Assembly (NCBI GenBank): GCA_017471045.1
Contig: JAFUWZ010000018.1
Coordinates: 1 to 64,000 of the forward strand
Direction: 5' to 3'
DNA from: Bacteroidales bacterium
GTDB lineage: Bacteria; Bacteroidota; Bacteroidia; Bacteroidales; UBA932
Length of the DNA: 64,000 nt
In this document: piece after piece, positions 28,366 to 36,856 of the stretch
Numbering within the stretch: the stretch's first letter is position 1
How the letters are laid out: each line of letters starts with the position of its first letter
The notes under the pieces: model-generated
What the model saw: the letters and a program-made list of their open reading frames with translations, nothing else
Told to the model about the DNA's origin: nothing
The model's database searches: none
Translations under genes and position numbers: made by a program

Positions 28366-29676
28366 CTAGTCGCAGTCCGCATCCGCGAGAGCCTGCAGAT
28401 AAGGCCTCAGGTCGGCCCACTTGTAATAGGGTCCTTTCCACGGCTGCAGGCGCGTGATCGTGGTCTCCCGCTCATTGTGAAGAAACTTCACGAGCACATC
28501 GTCTTTCCGGTTCTTGTAAAAGATCATCTGGACATTGGTACACATCGGGATCTGCTGGAAAGCATACCAGCCATGTTCCCATTCCTCGCCGAGGCGCCAG
28601 GTATGGTCGTTGCCTTCCAGGCCCAGGTAAAAGATCAGGGGCAGGACGCCTCCGTCGTGGCTGAAACGCAGGTCAGCCGCCTTCGTACTGCCGTCCGAGA
28701 GCGCTTCATCGGCCTTCTCCAGGATGTCGGTCACGATCAGCTTGCCGACACGCCGCAGCACCTCGCCGTTCTCATAGCTGAAGCCGTGCGCATTCAGGGT
28801 GGCCGCATTGCGGTACACCCAGTAGTTGAACAACTCGTCCTCCGTGAAATAAGGGTAGATCGGCTCCACCTTCTCATCCAGGCACTGGCCGATCACTCCG
28901 TGGGAGATCAGCGTACCCATGAAGGACTGCATGTTGCCGTTTTTAATGCAGGCAGCCGCCGCAGCCGAATCCGTAAACATCCGGTGTGCAAACAGGGTGG
29001 GGTCGATCCGCGAGCGCCGGATGGAATCCACCTTCTCCATGCTGTCGTCCTTGGGCGGGTAAATCGGATTGCGGCCGCCATGACGGACGCGCGTCAACGC
29101 CTCGTCGGTACGTCCGTTGGTATAGTAATGGAAATCCAGCGCGGGCGCCTTGCCCTTCAAGGCCGTGCAGAAGTTCATCATGCTCTGGTTGCAGCGCACG
29201 ACCGTGCTGGAGACGGCCAGCACGTCCCGGCGGCCACGCTGGCGGAATACGCGCGGGCAACGCTCGTAGAGACGCTCCGCCACCCCCTGATGTTCCAGGC
29301 TCCCCACCTGCGTCAGGTAGCCGCTCATGTCATCATGGAGCGTCTGGAGGGTATCGATGATCCGCATCACGATACGACCCGTGTCGGTCAGCAAACCCTT
29401 CTGATCGAGTTCGCGGAACGTGGTCACCGTCGGCACAAAAGCCTTGGCCGAGGTATGGTAACGGCTCCCATGGCGACCGAAATGACTGACATAGAAGGGT
29501 TTGTACCCGGCAGGAGCCGGCGTATCGTGAAAAGCCGGGACCTCATAACAGTGCAACTGGCAGGCAATGCGGGAGGGATCCTCCCCGATCAGTTCACGGG
29601 CGGTCTGTGCCTGCAAGGGAAGCAGGCACAAGGCGAAGGAAAAGGCGGCAAGAAAGTGCCGAGAAAAACTATTCAT
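28366..29676 (-). CDS. Secreted histidine phosphatase (MINPP/phytase-like)
   Basis: A 436-residue exported branch-2 histidine phosphatase. It has a Sec signal ending LPLQAQ, the nucleophile motif RHGSRYHTS with His69, and a late FSHDGG giving the HD acid/base pair (MINPP of animals usually has HAE). Relatives remove phosphates from inositol phosphates such as phytate; the substrate here is inferred. Its last eight bases overlap the end of htpG's frame boundary at 29669-29676, so the two are transcribed in tandem, with htpG upstream. Confidence 0.85.
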   Translation of the reverse strand: MNSFSRHFLAAFSFALCLLPLQAQTARELIGEDPSRIACQLHCYEVPAFHDTPAPAGYKPFYVSHFGRHGSRYHTSAKAFVPTVTTFRELDQKGLLTDTGRIVMRIIDTLQTLHDDMSGYLTQVGSLEHQGVAERLYERCPRVFRQRGRRDVLAVSSTVVRCNQSMMNFCTALKGKAPALDFHYYTNGRTDEALTRVRHGGRNPIYPPKDDSMEKVDSIRRSRIDPTLFAHRMFTDSAAAAACIKNGNMQSFMGTLISHGVIGQCLDEKVEPIYPYFTEDELFNYWVYRNAATLNAHGFSYENGEVLRRVGKLIVTDILEKADEALSDGSTKAADLRFSHDGGVLPLIFYLGLEGNDHTWRLGEEWEHGWYAFQQIPMCTNVQMIFYKNRKDDVLVKFLHNERETTITRLQPWKGPYYKWADLRPYLQALADADCD

Positions 29677-31558
29677 GATTCAAAAGATGCTGACTGCGAG
29701 TGATGAAATCGCTCAGGGCCTTGCCTTTGAGCATGCCGTTGCCGAGCAGGGCCAGGTCGGTCACCTGCTTGAGCAGGTCGCTGCCCCTGGCGAAATCTTC
29801 GGCACTGCCACCGTCGGCTTTGTGCGCCTCCCAGATCTTGTGGATCAGCGGATTCTGCATATTGACGATGATATTGTAGGCCTCGGGCATCTGGCCGTAA
29901 AAGTTCATGCCGCCGCCAAGGATACTCATCTCGCGGTAACGGCGCAAAAACTCGCTCTGGGTGATCAGCACGGGAGCTTTGTCTTCGCCGAGGTTCTGCG
30001 CTTCGACCTGATAGTCGTTGCCCTCGGGGAGCACCGCCTTGAAGATTTCGCTCAGGGCCTTGCTGTCGTCCTCGGACATCTCGGGCTTGACGGCCTCCTC
30101 CTTGGGGATGAGGTTCGTCACGCTGTCTGAATCGACGCGCGCGAAACGGACGTTCTCCATCTTCTGCTCCAGCAGGTTCACGAAATGGGAATCCAGTTCG
30201 CAGTCGAGCAGCAGGACGTCGTAGCCCCTATTCTTGGCCTGCTCAATGTAGGCATACTGCTTCTCCAAATCCGTGGCATAGAGCAGGACGATCTTCTTGT
30301 CTTTGTCGGTCTGCTGAGGCTCCACGGCCGTCTTGTATTCGTCCAGGCTGAAGAATTTGCCGTCGGTATTCTTGAGCAGGGCGAACTTGAGCGCACGCTC
30401 GCAGAACTTCTCCTCGGTCAGCATGCCGTACTCGATGAAGAGTTTGATATTGTCCCACTTCTCCTCAAGCTGCTGGCGCGCCGTCTTGAAGATGTCCTCC
30501 AGGCGGTCGGCGACCTTCTTGGTGATGTAGGTGCTGATCTTCTTGACGTTGGCGTCGCTCTGAAGATAGCTGCGGCTGACGTTGAGCGGGATGTCCGGAG
30601 AGTCGATCACGCCGTGCAACAGGGTCAGGAAGTCCGGCACGATATTGTCCACGTGGTCCGTGACGAACATCTGGTTGCAGTAGAGCTGGATCTTGTTTTT
30701 CTGGATGGCCATCCGCTCCTTGATTTTCGGGAAATACAGGATGCCCGTCAGCGTGAAGGGATAGTCCACGTTCAAGTGGATGTGGAACATGGGATCCTCC
30801 TCGCCGGGATAGAGGGCCCGGTAGAACTTCTCGTAATCCTCATCCTTGAGTTCGGACGGTGTGCGGGTCCACAGGGGCTCAATGACATTGATGACATTGT
30901 CCTCGTCGGTCTCCACGTTCTTGCCGTCTTTCCACTCCTGCTTCTTGCCGAAGACGATCGGGACGGGCATGAACTTGCAGTATTTGTGCAGCAGCGAGGA
31001 TATCCGGCCCTTGGCCGCATATTCCTCGGAATCGGCATCCAGATACAGGGTGATGACCGTACCGCGATCCTTTTTCTTGCAGGGCTCCATCGTGTATTCG
31101 GGAGAGCCGTCGCAGCTCCAGCGGACCGACTTGGCCCCTTCTTTCCAGGACAGGGTCTCGATCGTAACCTTCCCGGCGACCATGAAGGCCGAATAGAATC
31201 CCAGGCCGAAATGGCCGATGATGCTGCCGATCTGGTCCTTGTACTTCTCCAGGAACTCGCCGGCCGAAGAAAAGGCGATCTGGTTGATATACTTGTCCAC
31301 TTCCTCTTCGGTCATACCGATACCTTCATCGATGACTTTGAGGATTTTTTTCTTCTCGTCCAGTTCGACACGGACTTTCAAGTCCCCCAACTCGCCCTTG
31401 AAATCGCCGCTGGAAGCAAGCGCTTTCATCTTCTGGGTGGCATCGACCGCATTGGCGACAAGCTCACGCAGGAAGATCTCATGGTCCGAATACAAAAACT
31501 GCTTGATGACCGGGAAGATATTCTCGGTGGTTACTCCTATTTTTCCTTTGTTTTCCAT
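29669..31558 (-). CDS. htpG: Chaperone HtpG (Hsp90 family)
   Basis: A 629-residue Hsp90. The N-terminal GHKL ATPase motifs are ELVANAVDA, DEGIGMT and GHFGLGFYSAFMVA, the middle domain has the LNVSRSYLQSD segment typical of Hsp90, and the C-terminus is dimerisation-type without MEEVD. The ATG at 31558 is chosen as it begins MENKGKIGVTTENIF. It precedes the MINPP-like phosphatase gene with an eight-base overlap. Confidence 0.96.
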   Translation of the reverse strand: MENKGKIGVTTENIFPVIKQFLYSDHEIFLRELVANAVDATQKMKALASSGDFKGELGDLKVRVELDEKKKILKVIDEGIGMTEEEVDKYINQIAFSSAGEFLEKYKDQIGSIIGHFGLGFYSAFMVAGKVTIETLSWKEGAKSVRWSCDGSPEYTMEPCKKKDRGTVITLYLDADSEEYAAKGRISSLLHKYCKFMPVPIVFGKKQEWKDGKNVETDEDNVINVIEPLWTRTPSELKDEDYEKFYRALYPGEEDPMFHIHLNVDYPFTLTGILYFPKIKERMAIQKNKIQLYCNQMFVTDHVDNIVPDFLTLLHGVIDSPDIPLNVSRSYLQSDANVKKISTYITKKVADRLEDIFKTARQQLEEKWDNIKLFIEYGMLTEEKFCERALKFALLKNTDGKFFSLDEYKTAVEPQQTDKDKKIVLLYATDLEKQYAYIEQAKNRGYDVLLLDCELDSHFVNLLEQKMENVRFARVDSDSVTNLIPKEEAVKPEMSEDDSKALSEIFKAVLPEGNDYQVEAQNLGEDKAPVLITQSEFLRRYREMSILGGGMNFYGQMPEAYNIIVNMQNPLIHKIWEAHKADGGSAEDFARGSDLLKQVTDLALLGNGMLKGKALSDFITRSQHLLNHE

Positions 31559-31580
31559 AATGCGTGACAATTTACAAAAA

Positions 31581-31608
31581 AAACGAGGCGCTCACATCCG
31601 ACGCCTCG
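31581..31608 (-). terminator. Intrinsic terminator of acyl-CoA ligase gene
   Basis: On the minus strand the perfect stem cgaggcg / cgcctcg (31602-31608 and 31584-31590) is followed directly by eight Ts (plus strand aaaaaaaa ending 31583). It lies downstream of the acyl-CoA ligase stop (31661) and upstream of htpG. Confidence 0.85.
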
Positions 31609-31660
31609 ATAAAACTATCAATTTATGTTCCACTGGCAGATTCCCGCCAATTTGTCAGTC

Positions 31661-33307
31661 TTATTTGTAGAGGAAACGCTTGATGCTCATCTTCGGGGTC
31701 TTCTCGAAGGGGACGAGCACGACCTCGACCTTGGCGATCTGGCTGTAGGCTGGGAGCTTGCGGTTGGCACCGACGCGGACTTTCTCGGGGATATCTGCCA
31801 CGGCCTCGTCATCGAGTCTGTCGCGTTTGATGGCATCCTTGTCAAGATAGACCAGGGCGACGATCTTGCCGGCGCGGTCCACAGCCACGGACTCGCCCAC
31901 ATAGGGCTGATTGTTAATGATGGCCTCGAGCTCTTCGGGATAGACGTTCTGGCCGTTGGCGGTCAGGATCATGCTCTTGGAGCGGCCCTTGATGAAGATG
32001 TTGCCTTCCTTGTCCATCACGCCCAGGTCGCCGGTACGGAGATAGCCGTCCTCGGTGAAGGCGTTGGCGGACGCCTCGGGGTTCTTGTAGTAACCGATGG
32101 TGATGTTCTCACCCTTGGCCTGGATCTCACCGGCGATGTGCTCGGGATCCTCGGAGTCGATGCGCACGGTCGCGCAGTCCACCGCCTTGCCGCAGGAGCC
32201 GGGCACATACTTCGTCCAGTGCTCATAAGCGAGCAGCGGGCAGGCCTCGGTCATGCCGTAACCGACCAGGTAAGGGAAGTTGATCTTCTTGAAAACGCGC
32301 TCCACCTCGGGATTGAGGGCCGCGCCGCCCATGATGAACTCCTGGACGTTGCCGCCAAAAGCCTGCACGAGACCGTCCTTGACTTTCTTGTAGATGATCT
32401 TGTTGAGTCCGGGCACCTTGAGGGCGAGTTTGACGGCCGGCTTGTCGAGCGTCGGCTTGATCTTGGACTTGTAGATCTTTTCCATCACGAGCGGGACCGT
32501 GATGAGCAGGTAGGGCTTCACGTCCGCGAAGGCTTTCAGCAGGGTCGCCGGGGTCGGGGCTTTGCCCAGCCAGTAGATGGCCGTGCCGTTACACAGCGGA
32601 TAGATGAATTCGATCACGAGGCCGTACATGTGGGCCATCGGGAGCATGGAGACCATCTTGTCGCCGGCCGGCACGTGGCGCTGGCTGAAGTCGACGTTGG
32701 AGCTGAAGTTGCGGTAGGTCAGCATCACGCCCTTCGGGTCGCCGGTGGAGCCGGAGGTATAGTTGACCGTGGAGAGGTCGTCCCAGTTGTCGGTCGGGAA
32801 GACGACATCGTCGGGGCCGTAGCCGTTGGGCCATTTCTCGGCGAAGAGGGCCTCCATCCGGGCATAGGTCGCGGCCACTTCCTCGCTGGCGGAGTAGAGG
32901 GCGCCCCACGTGTCCACATCGATGACCAGCCGGATCTTGGGCATGCGGGCGATGTCCATTGCTTTCCATTTGTCTTCATTGGTAAAGAGGATGATGCTGT
33001 CGGAGTGGTTGGTCAGGAACGCGGCGCTCTCCGGCGTGAAGTCGGCCAGGATCGGAACGATCACCGCTTCGTAGGTATTGACGGCGAGGTAACTCATACC
33101 CCAGCGGGCACCGTTGCGGGCATGGAGAGCGATCTTGTCGCCTTTCTTCACGCCGAGGGCTTCGAAGACGAGGTGGAACTTTTCGATCTGCGTGGCCATC
33201 TGGCCGTATGTAAAACTCTCACCGCCGATGCTGTTGAGGGCGGCCTTGTCCCAGTACTTGCGGGTTGCGTTCTGGAGACGTTCCAGATAGTGGGGATACT
33301 TTTCCAT
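31661..33307 (-). CDS. Long-chain fatty acid--CoA ligase
   Basis: A 548-residue AMP-forming acyl-CoA synthetase. It has the P-loop-like YTSGSTGDPKGVMLT (about residue 182), the GYGMTEACP adenylate region and the late YLRTGDLGVMDKEGNIFIKGR motif with the C-terminal catalytic lysine region KTPKMSIKRFL. It should activate fatty acids for lipid synthesis or recycling. It is monocistronic, ends with an intrinsic terminator and diverges from a HAD phosphatase gene. Confidence 0.9.
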   Translation of the reverse strand: MEKYPHYLERLQNATRKYWDKAALNSIGGESFTYGQMATQIEKFHLVFEALGVKKGDKIALHARNGARWGMSYLAVNTYEAVIVPILADFTPESAAFLTNHSDSIILFTNEDKWKAMDIARMPKIRLVIDVDTWGALYSASEEVAATYARMEALFAEKWPNGYGPDDVVFPTDNWDDLSTVNYTSGSTGDPKGVMLTYRNFSSNVDFSQRHVPAGDKMVSMLPMAHMYGLVIEFIYPLCNGTAIYWLGKAPTPATLLKAFADVKPYLLITVPLVMEKIYKSKIKPTLDKPAVKLALKVPGLNKIIYKKVKDGLVQAFGGNVQEFIMGGAALNPEVERVFKKINFPYLVGYGMTEACPLLAYEHWTKYVPGSCGKAVDCATVRIDSEDPEHIAGEIQAKGENITIGYYKNPEASANAFTEDGYLRTGDLGVMDKEGNIFIKGRSKSMILTANGQNVYPEELEAIINNQPYVGESVAVDRAGKIVALVYLDKDAIKRDRLDDEAVADIPEKVRVGANRKLPAYSQIAKVEVVLVPFEKTPKMSIKRFLYK

Positions 33308-33439
33308 GAATGGCGTTTTGTTGGTTTTTTGTTGCGGACAAAAATACAGGGGGCGGCGTTTTTTTCCAAGGCGCGTCGCGCGTATGTGGCGAATAATTCC
33401 GATATTTGTGGCGTAAAACCTTTATTTGTGGCGAAAATC

Positions 33440-34279
33440 ATGGCGCGAAAACCCATCATCGCACTGGTCTATGACTTCGACGGGACCCTGTCGCCCGGTA
33501 ACATGCAGGAGTTCGGTTTCATCCAAACCATCGGCAAGACGCCGGAGGAGTTCTGGCAGATGAGCGACAACATCGCCATCGGGCAGGACGCGAGCAACGT
33601 GCTGGCCTACATGAAACTCATGTTCGATGAGGCCCACAAGGCCGGCATCCGGCTCAGCCGCACCGAGTTCCGCCGGTTCGGCAAGCACATCCGCCTGTTC
33701 GAAGGCGTCCGGGAGTGGTTCGCACTCGTCAACACATACGGGGACTCTAAGGGCGTCAAGATCGAGCATTACATCAACTCCTCGGGGCTGAAAGAGATCA
33801 TCGAGGGCAGTCCGATCGCCCACGAGTTCAAGCACATCTTCGCCGGCACCTTCATTTACAACGAGGCCGGTGAGGCAGAGTGGCCGGGCATTGCCGTGGA
33901 TTTCACCGCCAAGACGCAGTTCCTGTTCAAGATCAGCAAAGGGATCTTTTCCTCGCGCGACAACAAACGCGTCAACGAGAGCATCTCGGACGAGCAGAAG
34001 CGCATCCCCTTCCCGCACATGATCTATTTCGGCGACGGGCAGACCGACGTGCCTTGCATGAAGATCGTCAACATGTTCGGAGGCAATTCGGTCGCAGTGT
34101 ACAACCCCTGCGACGAGATTGGCAAAGGGGTCGCGATGAAACTGAAGCGCCAGGGACGCGTCAATTTCATCACGCCGGCCGTCTATACCCGGGACAGCCG
34201 CACCTTCCAGGTCGTGTGCGCGATCATCGACAAGATCAAGGCCGAGTGGGATCTCCAGCGGCTCGCGGCCCGAGTGTAG
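33440..34279 (+). CDS. HAD-superfamily phosphatase
   Basis: A 279-residue HAD hydrolase. Motif I is YDFDGTLSPG near residue 11 with the nucleophile Asp, motif II is YINSSGLKE, and motif IV is FGDGQTDVPCM. The cap region is mostly helical. Substrate unknown; it may be a phosphoserine/phosphoglycolate-type phosphatase but nothing decides. The ATG at 33440 gives the family N-terminus. Convergent with folE with only three nt between. Confidence 0.8.
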   Translation: MARKPIIALVYDFDGTLSPGNMQEFGFIQTIGKTPEEFWQMSDNIAIGQDASNVLAYMKLMFDEAHKAGIRLSRTEFRRFGKHIRLFEGVREWFALVNTYGDSKGVKIEHYINSSGLKEIIEGSPIAHEFKHIFAGTFIYNEAGEAEWPGIAVDFTAKTQFLFKISKGIFSSRDNKRVNESISDEQKRIPFPHMIYFGDGQTDVPCMKIVNMFGGNSVAVYNPCDEIGKGVAMKLKRQGRVNFITPAVYTRDSRTFQVVCAIIDKIKAEWDLQRLAARV

Positions 34280-34282
34280 GCG

Positions 34283-34870
34283 CTATTTGATCAGATTGAG
34301 GAACTCGTTGCGCGTGCGCGGGTCCTTCAGGAATACACCGGAGAAAGCGGATGTCGTCGTGACGGCATTCGCTTTTTCGACGCCCCGCAGCTGCATGCAG
34401 GTGTGGTGCGCCTCGATGACAACAGCTACGCCCAAGGGGTGCAAGGCCTCCTGGATGCAGTCGCGGATCTGCACCGTCAGGCGCTCCTGGACCTGCAGGC
34501 GCCGGGCGTAGGTCTCCACGACGCGCGCGATCTTGCTCAGGCCGGTGATCTTGCCGTTGGGGATGTAAGCGACGTGGGACTTGCCGATGAAAGGCAGCAT
34601 GTGATGCTCGCAGGTGCTGTAGAGTTCGATGTCCCGGACCAGCACCATCTGCTGGTACTCCTCGTCAAACATGGCGGACTGGATGATGGAGATACCGTCT
34701 TCGCCATAACCTTTCGTCAGGTATTGGAGAGACTTGGCGACGCGCTCCGGGGTCTTCAGCAGGCCTTCACGGTTCTCGTCTTCACCCAGCAGGCGAAGGA
34801 TCTCTTTGACATGGCCCGCTATTTGCTCTGTGACGGGTCCGTCGTACGAGTCGTTCTTTTTGTAAGACAT
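34283..34870 (-). CDS. folE: GTP cyclohydrolase I
   Basis: Opens GTP to dihydroneopterin triphosphate, the first step to folate. The 195-residue protein has the zinc site Cys87-x-His89-His90 in TCEHHMLPF, the [15 protein letters not shown] substrate segment and a late HHTCMQLRG that gives the third zinc Cys. Length is normal. It is transcribed leftwards alone, divergent from the DUF2795 gene. Confidence 0.95.
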   Translation of the reverse strand: MSYKKNDSYDGPVTEQIAGHVKEILRLLGEDENREGLLKTPERVAKSLQYLTKGYGEDGISIIQSAMFDEEYQQMVLVRDIELYSTCEHHMLPFIGKSHVAYIPNGKITGLSKIARVVETYARRLQVQERLTVQIRDCIQEALHPLGVAVVIEAHHTCMQLRGVEKANAVTTTSAFSGVFLKDPRTRNEFLNLIK

Positions 34871-34918
34871 CGGTTATAAGGGACTTTTGCGATTGCTCTG
34901 CAAAAATAAACAAAAAAA

Positions 34919-34948
34919 TTTGTTGTGTTGAATTTTTATATATCTTTG
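34919..34948 (+). promoter_or_regulatory. Predicted promoter for DUF2795 gene
   Basis: TTTG at 34919-34922, spacer of 18, and TATCTTTG at 34941-34948: good fit to the Bacteroidota -33/-7 consensus. The leader to ATG 35012 is about 55 nt. Confidence 0.6.
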
Positions 34949-35011
34949 CTGCCAAAAGGGAGACCCCTTTCATGGCTATATTTTAGTTATTGACTTTTAA
35001 CTCATTCGACT

Positions 35012-35233
35012 ATGTATTGGACACTCGAACTTGCCAGCAGCCTGGACGATGCTCCCTGGCCGGCAACGAAAGACGAATTGATAGACTATGCCAACCGCTC
35101 CGGCGCCGCCGAAGAGGTGATTGAAAACTTGCAGGAACTCGAAGACGACGGCGAGATCTACGAAAGCATCGAAGACATCTGGCCCGACTACCCCACCAAG
35201 GATGATTTCTTTTGGAACGAGGAAGAGTATTAG
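35012..35233 (+). CDS. DUF2795 small protein
   Basis: A 73-residue acidic protein starting MYWTLELASSLDDAPWPAT and ending FFWNEEEY; the order ATKDELIDYANRSGA, LQELEDDGE and EDIWPDYPTKDDF matches a small family common in Bacteroidales (DUF2795). The function is unknown. It lies immediately left of the island boundary and its own promoter lies upstream, so it is taken as chromosomal, not part of the island. Confidence 0.85.
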   Translation: MYWTLELASSLDDAPWPATKDELIDYANRSGAAEEVIENLQELEDDGEIYESIEDIWPDYPTKDDFFWNEEEY

Positions 35234-35270
35234 GGGGGGGGTAAACACCTGAAAATAAGCAATTTATGCC

Positions 35271-35304
35271 GATTGGGTACGATTTTCACGGATCGTACCC
35301 AATC
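35271..35304. repeat. Perfect 13-bp inverted repeat before the island's left repeat
   Basis: gattgggtacgat (35271-35283) and atcgtacccaatc (35292-35304) are exact reverse complements with an 8-nt loop. It lies 28 nt left of the 36-bp direct repeat and is followed by tcgcattctatcgcat, a sequence with one substitution also present at 41229. It could be a terminator for the DUF2795 gene or part of a recombination site. Confidence 0.75.
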
Positions 35305-35331
35305 GCATTCTATCGCATACTGTCGAATTAA

Positions 35332-35367
35332 AAACGTACACAAAAACAGACACAACTTTGTAACGGT
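35332..35367. repeat. 36-bp direct repeat, left copy of island
   Basis: Starts aaacgtacacaaaaacagac and ends acaactttgtaacggt. It matches 45952-45987 at 35 of 36 positions (A/T difference at position 15). It marks the left edge of the accessory island; a truncated BspA-like gene abuts it. Confidence 0.85.
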
Positions 35368-35373
35368 GGTGTA

Positions 35374-35721
35374 ATGATGTTTCAGGATTGCATCGCATTG
35401 ACCACCGCCCCAGAACTTCCTGCTACTATACTGGCAGAGGATTGTTATCAGTGTATGTTTCAAGGCTGCATAGGCTTGACCGCTGCTCCTGCCCTTCCGG
35501 CGACATCTTTGGCAAACGGATGCTATGGAGCTATGTTTTATGGTTGTAGTAACTTGAATTACATCAAGATGCTTGCTACAAATATATCTGCATCTAATTG
35601 CCTTTATAACTGGGTTAATGGTGTTTCAGCCACAGGCACTTTTGTAAAGAGTTCTTTTGCAACTTGGGATGTTTCTGGCAGTAGTGGTGTTCCTGATGGT
35701 TGGACAGTAGAGACAGAATAA
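35374..35721 (+). pseudogene. BspA-like leucine-rich-repeat fragment
   Basis: About 115 residues of BspA/TpLRR-type repeats: repeated CIALTTAPELPATILAEDCY and CIGLTAAPALPATSLANGCY units, ending with the usual WDVSGSSGVPDGWTVETE tail. A full-length member would have many more repeats and a signal peptide. The reading frame opens only a few bases past the 36-bp repeat, so its 5' part seems to have been lost in the event that created the boundary. An expressed intact small LRR protein is less likely. Confidence 0.7.
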
Positions 35722-35822
35722 CTTTGAGAAATCACACTTTTAAGGGAGCCCCAAACAGGTTCCCTTTTTTTTCTCTTTGAAATTGCATACCTTTGAAATA
35801 GACTAGAAAAAGAGTTAAGTGT

Positions 35823-36014
35823 ATGACACAGATTGTACTTACAGTTCCCAATGGAGAGGTATCCTTCCTTTCTACTCTTGCAGAGAAGATGGGGTGGAGT
35901 TTCCAGACCAGTGAGAACCTTGTCGAGAAGTTCATCGCTTCCTGTCCAACAGATGTCAGTATTTCAGATGAAGAGATTCAGGCAGAAGTGGATGCTGTCA
36001 GATACGGTATTTGA
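35823..36014 (+). CDS. Antitoxin-like protein, copy 1 (63 aa)
   Basis: A 63-residue protein starting MTQIVLTVPNGEVSFLSTLAEKMGWSF and ending in an acidic helix DEEIQAEVDAVRYG. The N-terminal pattern PN-x-x-x-x-F-(x2)-L-(x3)-MGW also begins the antitoxin-like protein at 36059. The acidic C-terminus is the type that binds an RelE/ParE toxin. There is no toxin directly after this copy, so it looks like a duplicated or orphan antitoxin. Confidence 0.6.
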   Translation: MTQIVLTVPNGEVSFLSTLAEKMGWSFQTSENLVEKFIASCPTDVSISDEEIQAEVDAVRYGI

Positions 36015-36058
36015 TTTGTCGATTATCTTTATTAGATTTGCAAAAATGGAGGTACGCT

Positions 36059-36274
36059 ATGGCTAATGGAGTATATGTAAATATCCCCAAGAATGATATG
36101 CCCTTCTTCCGAAAGCTTTCAAAAAGAATGGGCTGGACATATTCTGCTCAGACAGAAAAGCAGGAGACCTTGAAGAGCATAGAGCAAAGCTTCAAGGAAT
36201 TGAAGTCAGCCCAGGAGAAAGGCGAGAATCTGCCTGGGGTGGAGGAGTTGTTTGCAGCGCTTCAATCGGCATAA
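36059..36274 (+). CDS. Type II antitoxin-like protein, copy 2
   Basis: A 71-residue protein starting MANGVYVNIPKNDMPFFRKL, sharing its N-terminal MGWTYS segment with copy 1 and having a helical C-terminus (FKELKSAQEKGENLPGVEEL). It lies three nt before the RelE-like toxin gene, the usual antitoxin-first arrangement; together they form a type II toxin-antitoxin pair. It probably also represses its own operon. Start ATG 36059 is chosen over an earlier in-frame ATG at 36011 because the homology to copy 1 begins here. Confidence 0.7.
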   Translation: MANGVYVNIPKNDMPFFRKLSKRMGWTYSAQTEKQETLKSIEQSFKELKSAQEKGENLPGVEELFAALQSA

Positions 36275-36277
36275 CAT

Positions 36278-36619
36278 ATGGTCAAGATCTCATATTTACC
36301 TGAGTTCTTGAAACAGGCAAAACACTTGACAAAGAAGTATCCTTCTTTTCCGGAGGACTTAAAGGTCTTTATAAATGAGATATCCGGAAATCCCCTTGCC
36401 GGTGCTGATTTGGGAGGTGGTGTCAGGAAGGTCAGGATGTCTATAAAAAGTAAAGGAAAAGGGAAAAGTGGCGGAGCCAGAGTGATTACATTCAACTATA
36501 TGCTCGACGATGACAACAGGGATATTACCCTGATGACAGTATATGACAAGTCAGAGAGAGAAACCATTTCTGACAAAGAAATCATCGAACTTAGAGATGC
36601 CATACTGGGGTCAGAATAG
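36278..36619 (+). CDS. RelE/HigB-type toxin
   Basis: A 113-residue basic protein: MVKISYLPEFLKQAKHLTKKYPSF ... FINEISGNPLAGADLGGGVRKVRMSIKSKGKGKSGGARVITFNY ... ITLMTVYDKSERETI. This is the RelE/ParE-superfamily mRNA-interferase pattern, with the characteristic FxKxxKxLxKKYP start and late FLMTVYDKSE. It should block translation unless bound by the antitoxin encoded three nt upstream. A terminator-type hairpin lies downstream at 36809. Confidence 0.82.
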   Translation: MVKISYLPEFLKQAKHLTKKYPSFPEDLKVFINEISGNPLAGADLGGGVRKVRMSIKSKGKGKSGGARVITFNYMLDDDNRDITLMTVYDKSERETISDKEIIELRDAILGSE

Positions 36620-36808
36620 CTTGGGATAGTGATTTTGGATAGAATGCTGTCATTTTGTGGCTTTTGGCCAGTCTCATACTACCCAAGTGACTACCCCCGA
36701 CCTTCAAAGACGAACATAACTCTCTGATAATAAATACATTTCACCCACTGAACCATAACTGGAATGAAGAGGAATATTAGATTGATTATCAAATAGTTAG
36801 CTATTTTT

Positions 36809-36838
36809 GAGCCCGTTTTTAAGGAAACGGGCTCTTTT
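36809..36838 (+). terminator. Terminator hairpin of the toxin-antitoxin operon
   Basis: gagcccgttt (36809-36818), loop ttaagg, aaacgggctc (36825-36834) followed by tttt: a perfect 10-bp stem with a short T run on the plus strand. It may also serve the convergent helicase gene. Confidence 0.75.
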
Positions 36839-36856
36839 GTTACAGCTGCAGTTTTG

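Noticed and set aside
35332-35367. 36-bp repeats as ends of an insertion sequence
   Set aside because: The two copies are direct, not inverted, and no transposase frame lies between or beside them.
36011-36274. Longer antitoxin start at 36011
   Set aside because: The first 16 residues have no counterpart in the related antitoxin-like protein, whereas both align from ATG 36059.
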